7,507 nt of DNA from an uncultured Eubacteriales bacterium (GCA_900544945.1 UQXG01000113.1:1-7507), one strand, 5' to 3'. Positions 1-4,939 are shown, counted from the first letter of the stretch. Numbers and translations: made by a program. The notes: a model not told the origin generated them from the sequence alone.

Positions 1-13
1 GTGGGAATCCCCC
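1..13 (+). repeat. Possible 3' tail of a TGTCATTGCGA-type repeat, cut by the window start
   Basis: GTGGGAATCCCCC resembles the end GTGGCAATCCCC of the repeat copy at 64-104, in the opposite orientation. It may therefore be the tail of a forward copy whose body lies outside the window, facing the other copy tail-to-tail across about 50 bp. The match is short and has one mismatch, so this is tentative. Confidence 0.3.
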
Positions 14-63
14 GGATAGAAGTAAAAGCCATTGGTTTATGATCTAAAATGTTTGAAAATTCA

Positions 64-104
64 GGGGATTGCCACGGCAGTGTGCGCACTGCCTCGTAAT
101 GACA
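64..104 (-). repeat. TGTCATTGCGA-family palindromic repeat, compact copy A
   Basis: Read on the minus strand this is TGTCATTACGA, then the stem GGCAGTG, loop CGCA, stem CACTGCC, then GTGGCAATCCCC. The same order (head, 7-bp stem, loop ending in GCGCA or CGCA, GTGGC tail) occurs at 4564-4689 and 6309-6394 with longer loops. It lies about 20 bp beyond the terminator hairpin of the secreted repeat protein gene. It contains no coding sequence and looks like a REP/MITE-type interspersed element. Confidence 0.75.
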
Positions 105-122
105 TGGTTTTTCGACACTCTG

Positions 123-148
123 AAACGGCGGCAAAACTGCCGCCGTTT
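123..148 (-). terminator. Terminator-type hairpin after the secreted repeat protein gene
   Basis: AAACGGCGGCA (123-133) pairs perfectly with TGCCGCCGTTT (138-148) around the 4-nt loop AAAC, giving an 11-bp GC-rich stem. It starts 13 bp past the stop codon of the minus-strand gene ending at 162. On the minus strand the stem ends in GTTT followed by CAGAG, a weak U-tract. On the plus strand it is followed by GTTTTGTGTTT, so it may act in both directions. Confidence 0.65.
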
Positions 149-161
149 TGTGTTTGGTTGG

Positions 162-1697
162 TTACTTAAGAATCCCGCTGATGTCCTTTTCTGCCAGGGT
201 GAAGGTCACGGTCTTCCCTTCGTGAGTCAGGGTGAAGGTGCCGGTGCCGGAGGCGAAGAGGTCCGAGAGGGTGAAGGCAGACTCCACCCCGTTGGTGACG
301 AATCGGATCTCCGCAATGCCCTGGGCCTCCAGCTGCCCCAGGCTCCCGGTGGTGCCACAGAGGGAGGCGGTGTCCGCCTGGACGGTCACGGTGAGTACGC
401 CGTCCTTTTGCTGCGCCTGGTATGGGATACTCTGGCCCTCAGGGTCGCAGACCCAGTAGGCCGCCGTCTTGCTCTCCGGCACCGCCTCGGCGGTCACTTC
501 ACCAGCGTTCCAGGAATGATCGCCCTTTTGGCCTTTGATGGTTTTGTCAGGTGTGTCCGTATTGATATTCTTACCGGGCTCGTATATCTGGATGAATCCC
601 TCTACTGTCAAATCAGAGGTATTGGGGGAGACCTCATTTCCCTCCGTCGTACGGGTGCCGCCGTTGCCGATAGCCGCACCTTTGTGCCAGTCTTCATTTG
701 CCCTGCCGCCCTGTACCTTCACCTGCGCGTCACCGGAAATCGTGACATCGCTGCCGGTACCGCTAATTCCGCCGCCGATACCGGCACCGCCGAGGTCGCC
801 CTGGGCCGTAACCTCGCCGCCCTCGATGGTAATGCCCTTGCCGCTGCCTTCGTAGCCGCCGCCGATACCGGCACCAGCACCGGCACCAGTGGCGGTTACA
901 TTGCCGTCGGAGATGGTAATGTTACTGCCGCTGCCTCCTTGACCGCCGCCGATACCGGCACCGCCGACGCCGCCCTGGGCCGTAACCTCGCCGCCGGATA
1001 CGGTAATGTTACTGCCGTTGCCGCCGGATCCGCTGGCGCTGGATCCGCCGCCGATACCGGCACCGCCGCCGCCGCCGATGGCTTCTACCTTGCCGCCCTC
1101 GATGGCAATGTTACTGCCGCTGCCTCCTAGACCGCCGCCGATACCGGCACCAAGGTAGCCGCCGATGGCTTTTACCTTGCCGCCCTCGATGGCAATGTTA
1201 CTGACACTCTCGTAGTGAGCGCCGCCGATACCGGCACCCCTGTAGCCGCCGGTGGCCGTGAGGCTGCCATCCTTATTTTCGTCCGTAATGGTCAGGGTGC
1301 CGTCGTCCTTCTTTTCCACACCGGCGTGTTCATTGCCACTTTGAACCGTATTGGTTCCGTCCAGCTCGATGTTTACGTTTCCTTCGCCAGAGGTCGTGAT
1401 GGCCGCCCCGCCTCTTGTCCCGGTGTCAATGTTGACATTCTCCAGGGTCACGTTGGCGGTGGCGTTTTTCTCCGCTGTGATGGTGACGGTGTTGTTTGTC
1501 TTCCCGCTGCTGCTGGTGATGACGGGATTATTGTCTACTGTTGGGCTGCCTCCCGCCTGGGAAACGGTCTGGTTCTCTACCGTAGCACTGACGGTAATGC
1601 TGCCCTTATCCAGATCCCAGTCAGCCGCCAGGACGTAGCTGGGGATAAAGGTTCCCAGCAGCACCAGGGACAGCAACCGTGTCATGATTTTTTTCAT
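162..1697 (-). CDS. Secreted protein with tandem Gly-rich repeats (predicted beta-helix type)
   Basis: The 511-residue product begins with a Sec signal peptide: KK near the start, a hydrophobic core, and a likely cleavage after VLA at about residue 24. Residues 30-143 are Thr/Val/Asn-rich beta-type sequence (VTLENVNI, VNIELDG, LTITDE). Residues 144-322 hold six tandem repeats, five of 29 residues and one of 34, with consensus GxVTAxGGxGGAGIGGGxxGSGSNITIxG; a degenerate seventh follows. A non-repetitive domain (about 355-511) has only two cysteines, 417 and 447. There is no LPxTG, C-terminal membrane helix or SLH motif, so secretion or non-covalent wall association is likely. Such repeats are common in clostridial surface proteins, some annotated as carbohydrate-binding; a right-handed beta-helix is my inference. 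AGGAGG lies 7 nt before the ATG. The gene stands alone with its own promoter. Exact function is unknown. Confidence 0.85.
   Translation of the reverse strand: MKKIMTRLLSLVLLGTFIPSYVLAADWDLDKGSITVSATVENQTVSQAGGSPTVDNNPVITSSSGKTNNTVTITAEKNATANVTLENVNIDTGTRGGAAITTSGEGNVNIELDGTNTVQSGNEHAGVEKKDDGTLTITDENKDGSLTATGGYRGAGIGGAHYESVSNIAIEGGKVKAIGGYLGAGIGGGLGGSGSNIAIEGGKVEAIGGGGGAGIGGGSSASGSGGNGSNITVSGGEVTAQGGVGGAGIGGGQGGSGSNITISDGNVTATGAGAGAGIGGGYEGSGKGITIEGGEVTAQGDLGGAGIGGGISGTGSDVTISGDAQVKVQGGRANEDWHKGAAIGNGGTRTTEGNEVSPNTSDLTVEGFIQIYEPGKNINTDTPDKTIKGQKGDHSWNAGEVTAEAVPESKTAAYWVCDPEGQSIPYQAQQKDGVLTVTVQADTASLCGTTGSLGQLEAQGIAEIRFVTNGVESAFTLSDLFASGTGTFTLTHEGKTVTFTLAEKDISGILK
729..1268 (-). repeat. Six in-frame tandem repeats (87-bp unit) inside the secreted protein gene
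   Basis: The units encode residues 144-172, 173-201, 202-235, 236-264, 265-293 and 294-322. All are 29 residues except the third, which carries a 5-residue expansion rich in Ser and Gly. The core GAGIGG is encoded by the same bases each time: GCCGCCGATACCGGCACC (plus strand) occurs in all six units. The first two unit junctions also share CTTGCCGCCCTCGATGGCAA. Conservation at DNA level points to recent unit duplication or gene conversion. Confidence 0.85.
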
Positions 1698-1741
1698 AAA
1701 TATTCCTCCTTACGCCGGAAGGGGTCTGGCTTTGTATACTA

Positions 1742-1771
1742 AATATAGCAAAGAAAAGTCCGGGATTGCAA
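1742..1771 (-). promoter_or_regulatory. Sigma-A-type promoter of the secreted repeat protein gene
   Basis: On the minus strand TTGCAA (1771-1766) is followed after 18 bp by TATATT (1747-1742). A TGC immediately before the -10 makes it an extended -10. The predicted start is about 40 nt upstream of the ATG at 1697. Confidence 0.6.
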
Positions 1772-1957
1772 GGGGTTTTTTAATTTTGGAAGTCCCTACA
1801 AAATGGGGCGGGTGGTTTTGTGCAGATTTTAGAAAGTGTCAGATTCTGTGATTTTTTGGCGCAGCAATCGGTGATAGTTGTCTCATAACTTCAAAATCCA
1901 GGGCGGCGGGGCGGCGTGAAACCTTTTAGCAACAATAGGCGCAAAGGAACCACCGTA
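1772..1957. other. Intergenic stretch with no recognised feature
   Basis: Between the promoter of the secreted protein gene and the hairpin cluster I see no open frame with a ribosome-binding site, no RNA gene and no strong repeat. The short open frames that cross it run into palindromic repeats and have no family resemblance. Confidence 0.5.
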
Positions 1958-1978
1958 GGGGCGGCTATTAGCCGCCCC
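1958..1978. repeat. Short GC palindrome following GTAG
   Basis: GGGGCGGCT (1958-1966) pairs with AGCCGCCCC (1970-1978) around a 3-nt loop. It is preceded by GTA, so the module reads GTAGGGGCGGC. The same GTAGGGGC head begins the palindromic arm at 4841-4864 when read on the minus strand, so the two may belong to one class of small palindromic repeats. Confidence 0.6.
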
Positions 1979-1979
1979 C

Positions 1980-2038
1980 CAGCGTGTCGACAAACCCCAG
2001 TTTTGCTTGACGCAGAACTGGGGTTTGTCGACACGCTG
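1980..2038. repeat. 23-bp perfect inverted repeat (long hairpin)
   Basis: CAGCGTGTCGACAAACCCCAG plus TT (1980-2002) is perfectly complementary to 2016-2038. The 13-nt spacer can extend the stem by four more pairs (2003-2006 with 2012-2015, one of them T-G), leaving a 5-nt loop. There is no transposase between or around the arms. It sits directly after the terminator-type hairpin of pta and directly before the GC palindrome at 1958-1978. Confidence 0.85.
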
Positions 2039-2040
2039 AA

Positions 2041-2063
2041 GGAGCCGGGCATTGCCCGGCTCC
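2041..2063 (-). terminator. Terminator-type hairpin after pta, without a proper U-tract
   Basis: GGAGCCGGGC (2041-2050) pairs with GCCCGGCTCC (2054-2063) around the loop ATT, a perfect 10-bp stem 25 bp beyond the pta stop. On the minus strand it is followed by TTCAGCG rather than a run of T. The T-run (TTTTTT) lies before the stem instead. It probably still marks the transcript end, together with the long hairpin just beyond. Confidence 0.55.
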
Positions 2064-2088
2064 CTGTGCTGTATGGAAAAAATCTCGC

Positions 2089-3087
2089 TTACACCATTGC
2101 GGCGGTGATGATTGCCATCTTGTAGACCTCGTCGGCGTTGCAGCCACGGGACAGGTCGTTGATGGGAGCGGCCAGGCCCTGCAGGATGGGGCCGTAGGCC
2201 TCGAAGCCGCCCAGACGCTGAGCGATCTTGTAGCCGATGTTGCCGGCCTCAATGTTGGGGAAGATGAAGGTGTTGGCATGGCCTGCCACAGCAGAGCCGG
2301 GGAACTTCAGCTGACCGACTTCGGGAGCCACGGCGGCATCGAACTGCATCTCGCCGTCGATGGCCAGATCGGGAGCCATTTCCTTGGCCACGATGGTAGC
2401 GTCGTGGCTCAGCTTCACGGTGCCGCCCTTGCCGGAGCCGTTGGTGGAGAAGCTCAGCATGGCAACCTTGGGGTCAATGCCGAAGACCTTGGCGGTGCGG
2501 GCGGACTCGATGGCCACTTCCGCCAGCTTCTGAGCGGCGGTCAGGGTCACGTTGCCTTCCTTGTCAACGCTGTCCTCGTAGCTCAGGTTGATGGCGCAGT
2601 CGCCCATGGCCAGCTTCTCATCGCCCCGAACCAGAATGAAGCAGGAGGACACCAGGTGGGCGCCCTTCTTGGTCTTGACCAGCTGCAAAGCGGGACGGAC
2701 GGTATCGGCGGTAGAATAGGTAGCGCCGCCCAGCAGAGAGTCGGCGTAGCCCATCTTCACCAGCATGGTGCCGAAGTAGTTGCCCTTGGACAGGGCCTTG
2801 CGGCAGTCCTCGGCGGACATCTTGCCCTTGCGCAGCTCCACCATCTTGTCTACCATCTTGTCCATCTCAGGATAGGTAGCGGGGTCGAGAATCTCCACGC
2901 CCTCGATGTTGAAGCCGCCCTTAGCGGCGTTGGCCTTAACCTCGTCCACGTTGCCGACGAGGATGGGGGTCAGGAAGCCGCCCTTGACCAGCCGGTCGGT
3001 AGCTTCCAGAATACGGGCATCGTGGCCCTCAGTGAACACGATCTTCCGGGGATTGGCCTTCAGAGTTTCGATCATAGCATTGAACAT
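2089..3087 (-). CDS. pta: Phosphate acetyltransferase
   Basis: Pta interconverts acetyl-CoA plus phosphate and acetyl phosphate plus CoA in the cytoplasm; with acetate kinase it yields ATP in fermenting bacteria. The product has 332 residues, the usual length for the short class without extra N-terminal domains. Family landmarks are RKIVFTEGHDARIL near the N-terminus, MGDCAIN at about 161-167, LSFSTNGSGKGG at about 211-222, DGEMQFDAA at about 245-253, and a strongly conserved C-terminus containing GNIGYKIAQRLGG and GPILQGL...NDLSRGC. I start at the second ATG because GGAGG (3102-3098) is 10 nt from it. The first ATG (3096, three residues longer) would be only one base from GGAGG. No acetate kinase gene is in the window, and the gene appears monocistronic. 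Identification is confident. Confidence 0.95.
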   Translation of the reverse strand: MFNAMIETLKANPRKIVFTEGHDARILEATDRLVKGGFLTPILVGNVDEVKANAAKGGFNIEGVEILDPATYPEMDKMVDKMVELRKGKMSAEDCRKALSKGNYFGTMLVKMGYADSLLGGATYSTADTVRPALQLVKTKKGAHLVSSCFILVRGDEKLAMGDCAINLSYEDSVDKEGNVTLTAAQKLAEVAIESARTAKVFGIDPKVAMLSFSTNGSGKGGTVKLSHDATIVAKEMAPDLAIDGEMQFDAAVAPEVGQLKFPGSAVAGHANTFIFPNIEAGNIGYKIAQRLGGFEAYGPILQGLAAPINDLSRGCNADEVYKMAIITAAMV

Positions 3088-3108
3088 AGGAATCATTCCT
3101 CCAATTAT

Positions 3109-3128
3109 CGGGCGGATGCCCGTTTTTT
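3109..3128. terminator. Short hairpin plus T-run in the pta leader
   Basis: CGGGC (3109-3113) pairs with GCCCG (3118-3122) around GGAT, followed on the plus strand by TTTTTT (3123-3128). On the plus strand it has the form of a small terminator and could stop antisense transcripts leaving pta. On the minus strand it would lie at the very 5' end of the predicted pta mRNA, where a stem-loop can slow RNA decay. Both roles are inference; the stem is only 5 bp. Confidence 0.35.
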
Positions 3129-3136
3129 ACCCTTTT

Positions 3137-3165
3137 ATTATAGCTCAGTTCCTACCGGGGCGCAA
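3137..3165 (-). promoter_or_regulatory. Sigma-A-type promoter of pta
   Basis: On the minus strand TTGCGC (3165-3160) and a perfect TATAAT (3142-3137) are separated by 17 bp. The predicted start near 3130 gives a leader of about 43 nt, holding the small hairpin and the GGAGG site. Confidence 0.7.
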
Positions 3166-3294
3166 CCCCTTTTTGCGGATACGGGAAATTTTTGTCTGTG
3201 CGCCGGTGCTTTCCGGCGAAATAATTTTCCCTTATGGAATCCATAGTTTTTGTTAATTTTGATGAAAATCTTTTTGAAAAGGCCGATTTTCCCC

Positions 3295-3323
3295 TTGCAA
3301 TTTGTACGTTTTCCCTGTATAAT
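3295..3323 (+). promoter_or_regulatory. Sigma-A-type promoter of the minD-mgsA-like operon
   Basis: TTGCAA (3295-3300) and a perfect TATAAT (3318-3323) are separated by 17 bp. The predicted start is near 3330. That leaves only about 5 nt before the ATG at 3335, but about 26 nt including GGGGGAG before the TTG at 3356, so it also decides the start codon of the next gene. It is divergent from the pta promoter, with about 130 bp between the two -35 boxes. Confidence 0.7.
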
Positions 3324-3355
3324 AGCGGTAAACTATGGAATGGGGGAGATTGGCC

Positions 3356-4096
3356 TTGAGCGAAGTTCTGGCGGTGCTGTCCGGGAAGGGCGGAACGGGA
3401 AAGACCTCCGTCTGCGCGGGGCTGGCCACTGCCCTGGCCGAGGCCGGAAAACGGGTTCTGTGCATCGACTGCGATGTGGGACTTCGCAATCTGGATATCT
3501 CCCTGGGAATGTCCGAAGGCAGCCCCTTTTCCTTTCTGGATGTGGCCTCCGGTCACTATTCCCTGAGCGATGCCGCCCGGCATGGCAGCTACCCCAGCCT
3601 TGCTTTTCTCACCGCCCCCATGAACTGCACCGCCGACGACATCGACCCGGAGGCTTTCTTCCGGATGCTTCTGGATGCCCGGCGGGAATTCGACATGATT
3701 CTGCTGGACGCCCCTGCCGGGGTGGACGCGGGCTTCCGGCTCACCGCCGGAACCGCCGACCGGTTCCTGCTGGTCACCGGCTGCGGCCCCGCCTCCGTCC
3801 GGGACGCGGCAAGAGTGGGCGATCTTCTGGAGCTGCAAGGCAAGCGGGACGTGCGCCTCATCGTCAACCGGGTGGATCGGGATATGCTCAGCACCGTAAG
3901 GCTCACCATTGACGATGTGATGGACACCGCCGGGCTGCCTTTGGCGGGCATTGTCCCCGAGGATCCCTGCGTGACCCTTGCCGCCTCCTTTGGCAAGCCT
4001 CTTCTGCGCTATGCCCCCCGCTGCCCCGCCGCCAAGGCCTGCCGCCGGATTTCCCGACGGATTCAGGGGCTTCACGAGCCGATTTCCCTGCGATGA
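3356..4096 (+). CDS. minD: MinD-type ParA/SIMIBI ATPase, TTG start
   Basis: MinD is a membrane-cycling ATPase that positions the division site with MinC and MinE or DivIVA. From the TTG start the product has 246 residues. Visible are a deviant Walker A GKGGTGKT (10-17) with signature Lys11, the MinD hallmark CDVGLRNLD (39-47) with switch Asp40, and Walker B MILLDAPAG (114-122) with Asp118. The TTG is chosen because GGGGGAG (3342-3348) is 7 nt upstream and the promoter at 3295-3323 leaves almost no leader for the ATG at 3335; it also gives the typical MSEVLAVLSGKGG beginning. The C-terminus ends in RRISRRIQGLHEPISLR, without the hydrophobic-aromatic amphipathic helix usual for MinD, so membrane binding is uncertain. 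No minC or minE is nearby. Another ParA-like role is possible. The next gene follows after 32 bp, probably in the same operon. Confidence 0.85.
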   Translation: MSEVLAVLSGKGGTGKTSVCAGLATALAEAGKRVLCIDCDVGLRNLDISLGMSEGSPFSFLDVASGHYSLSDAARHGSYPSLAFLTAPMNCTADDIDPEAFFRMLLDARREFDMILLDAPAGVDAGFRLTAGTADRFLLVTGCGPASVRDAARVGDLLELQGKRDVRLIVNRVDRDMLSTVRLTIDDVMDTAGLPLAGIVPEDPCVTLAASFGKPLLRYAPRCPAAKACRRISRRIQGLHEPISLR

Positions 4097-4128
4097 TGAA
4101 TTTATTCTTCTGAAAAGGAGTGACCCTT

Positions 4129-4542
4129 ATGAATATTGCATTTCTGGCACACGACAAGAAAAAGGAACTGATGGTTCAGTTCTGCACCGCCTACAAGAGC
4201 GTGCTTATGAAGCACAACCTCTTCGCCACCGCCACCACCGGTCGGCTCATTGCCGACAATACCGGTCTGCCCATTACCTTGCTTCTGTCCCACAAGCAGG
4301 GCGGCCATCAGCAGATCAACGCCAGAATCGCCTATAACGAGATCGACCTGGTGCTGCTGTTCACCGACCCCAATACCACCGAGCCCTGGGACGATGCTCA
4401 GATGATCGAGACCATCCGTCACTGCGACAAGCAGAACGTGCCCATCGCCACCAACCTGGCCTCCGCGGAAATGCTCATCATGGGGCTTCAGCGAGGCGAT
4501 CTGGACTGGCGGGAAATGCTGCATAATAAGAACAAGTTCTGA
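4129..4542 (+). CDS. mgsA: Methylglyoxal-synthase-like protein with altered active site
   Basis: MgsA converts dihydroxyacetone phosphate to methylglyoxal and phosphate. This 137-residue protein has the family length and frame: IAFLAHDKKK (3-12), ATATTG (33-38), GG-QQI (58-63), a DP turn (80-81) and a conserved C-terminus IATNLASAEMLI. By alignment from memory with E. coli MgsA (offset 11), it keeps His19, Asp20, Lys23, Thr45/47/48, Ser65 and Asp91 as H8, D9, K12, T34/36/37, S54 and D80. However, the catalytic base Asp71 is His60, Gly66 is His55, His98 is Trp87 and Asp101 is Ala90. Methylglyoxal synthesis is therefore doubtful; it may bind a phosphorylated metabolite or have a changed reaction. 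AAAGGAG ends 8 nt before the ATG; an in-frame GTG at 4120 overlaps that site and is rejected. It probably shares the minD transcript. The fold assignment is firm, the activity is not. Confidence 0.85.
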   Translation: MNIAFLAHDKKKELMVQFCTAYKSVLMKHNLFATATTGRLIADNTGLPITLLLSHKQGGHQQINARIAYNEIDLVLLFTDPNTTEPWDDAQMIETIRHCDKQNVPIATNLASAEMLIMGLQRGDLDWREMLHNKNKF

Positions 4543-4563
4543 GCGGCGTGTCAAAATAGAAGG

Positions 4564-4689
4564 TGTCATTGCGAACCAGTGGTGCTCCGCGCAGCGAATC
4601 AAAATCTTAATGACTGCCAGTGGCAGTCATACCATAATGTAGCGCACACTGGTGTGGCCCTTTCCAAGGATTCCCTCCGGTCACAATCC
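4564..4689 (+). repeat. TGTCATTGCGA-family palindromic repeat, long copy B with internal insertion
   Basis: It begins with TGTCATTGCGA 21 bp after the mgsA-like stop, followed by the stem ACCAGTG (4575-4581), which pairs with CACTGGT (4647-4653), then GTGGCCCTTTCCAAGG and a tail ending CACAATCC. From CCAGTGGCAG (4617) onward it matches the copy at 6309-6394 with only three substitutions in about 73 bases. Relative to that copy it has 41 extra bases (4582-4622) bounded by a duplicated CCAGTG, and these include a 19-bp odd palindrome, TGACTGCCA G TGGCAGTCA (4611-4629). It contains no open frame. Confidence 0.8.
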
Positions 4690-4699
4690 GCTTCCCCAA

Positions 4700-4739
4700 G
4701 CCTTCCCCTGGGAGGGGAAGGCGGCACGGCGCAGCCGTG
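4700..4739 (+). repeat. Double-hairpin repeat module
   Basis: The first hairpin pairs GCCTTCCCCT (4700-4709) with AGGGGAAGGC (4713-4722) around GGG. The second pairs CACGGC (4725-4730) with GCCGTG (4734-4739) around GCA, followed by ACGGATGAGG. I recall similar double-hairpin sequences between genes of gut Oscillospiraceae, but that rests on memory, not a search. No T-tract follows, so it is not a typical terminator. Confidence 0.6.
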
Positions 4740-4788
4740 ACGGATGAGGCCGAGACCATTTCCCCAAGAACCCTCGTAAAAATCCGCA

Positions 4789-4864
4789 GGGGTCGATTGA
4801 GCTCATCGACCCGCTCCGCATCACTGACAGGTTTTTTGTCGGGCCGATGAGCTCAATCGGCCCC
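4789..4864. repeat. Large inverted repeat of two nested palindromic arms
   Basis: The 24-nt arm at 4789-4812 pairs with 4841-4864 over its full length, with 22 Watson-Crick pairs and two T-G pairs, across a 28-nt spacer. Each arm is itself nearly palindromic around GAGCTC: CGATTGAGCTCATCG in the left arm, CGATGAGCTCAATCG in the right. The spacer contains GGTTTTTTGTC. It lies about 75 bp upstream of hisS, and there is no transposase. Confidence 0.8.
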
Positions 4865-4895
4865 TACAAAAGCCAAGACACTTCTCCGCTTCCCC

Positions 4896-4929
4896 AGGGC
4901 CCTTTGCGGCCTTTTTTCAACGAGAAAGG
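4896..4929 (+). promoter_or_regulatory. Terminator-like hairpin overlapping a possible alternative stem at the hisS ribosome-binding site
   Basis: AGGGCC (4896-4901) can pair with GGCCTT (4908-4913, one G-T pair), followed by a T-run to 4917, which has the form of a weak intrinsic terminator. CCTTT (4910-4914) could instead pair with AAAGG (4925-4929), the core of the hisS Shine-Dalgarno. The two stems exclude each other. This could be an end signal for the upstream operon, an attenuator, or chance. I found no T-box features (no AGGGTGGNACCGCG-like motif) in this leader. Confidence 0.3.
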
Positions 4930-4939
4930 AACATAGATC

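Noticed and set aside
69..1130. Long plus-strand open frame (353 codons) opposite the secreted repeat protein gene
   Set aside because: It lies antisense to the GC-rich Gly repeats, which leave few stops in the reverse frame. It has no ribosome-binding site at its start, and its Ala/Gly/Thr-rich repeats mirror the real gene. The minus-strand frame has a signal peptide, promoter and ribosome-binding site.
729..1268. CRISPR-like periodic repeat
   Set aside because: The 87-bp period is in frame and the variable parts encode the same protein motif, so it is a coding tandem repeat rather than a repeat-spacer array.
1958..2063. Insertion sequence ends
   Set aside because: The inverted arms enclose only 13 nt, with no transposase and no visible target duplication. 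A hairpin or small palindromic element fits better.
1916..2279. Short open frames across the hairpin cluster on both strands
   Set aside because: Their sequences are translations of the inverted repeats and of the pta 3' end in other frames; there are no translation signals.
2278..3246. Plus-strand open frame opposite pta
   Set aside because: It is antisense to a confidently identified enzyme gene and has no family resemblance or ribosome-binding site.
3152..4075. Minus-strand open frame opposite minD
   Set aside because: It is a Gly/Gln/Ala-rich shadow of minD that crosses the divergent promoters, with no family features.
4543..4939. T-box riboswitch upstream of hisS
   Set aside because: No AGGGTGGNACCGCG-like T-box sequence or specifier stem could be found; the region is explained by repeats.
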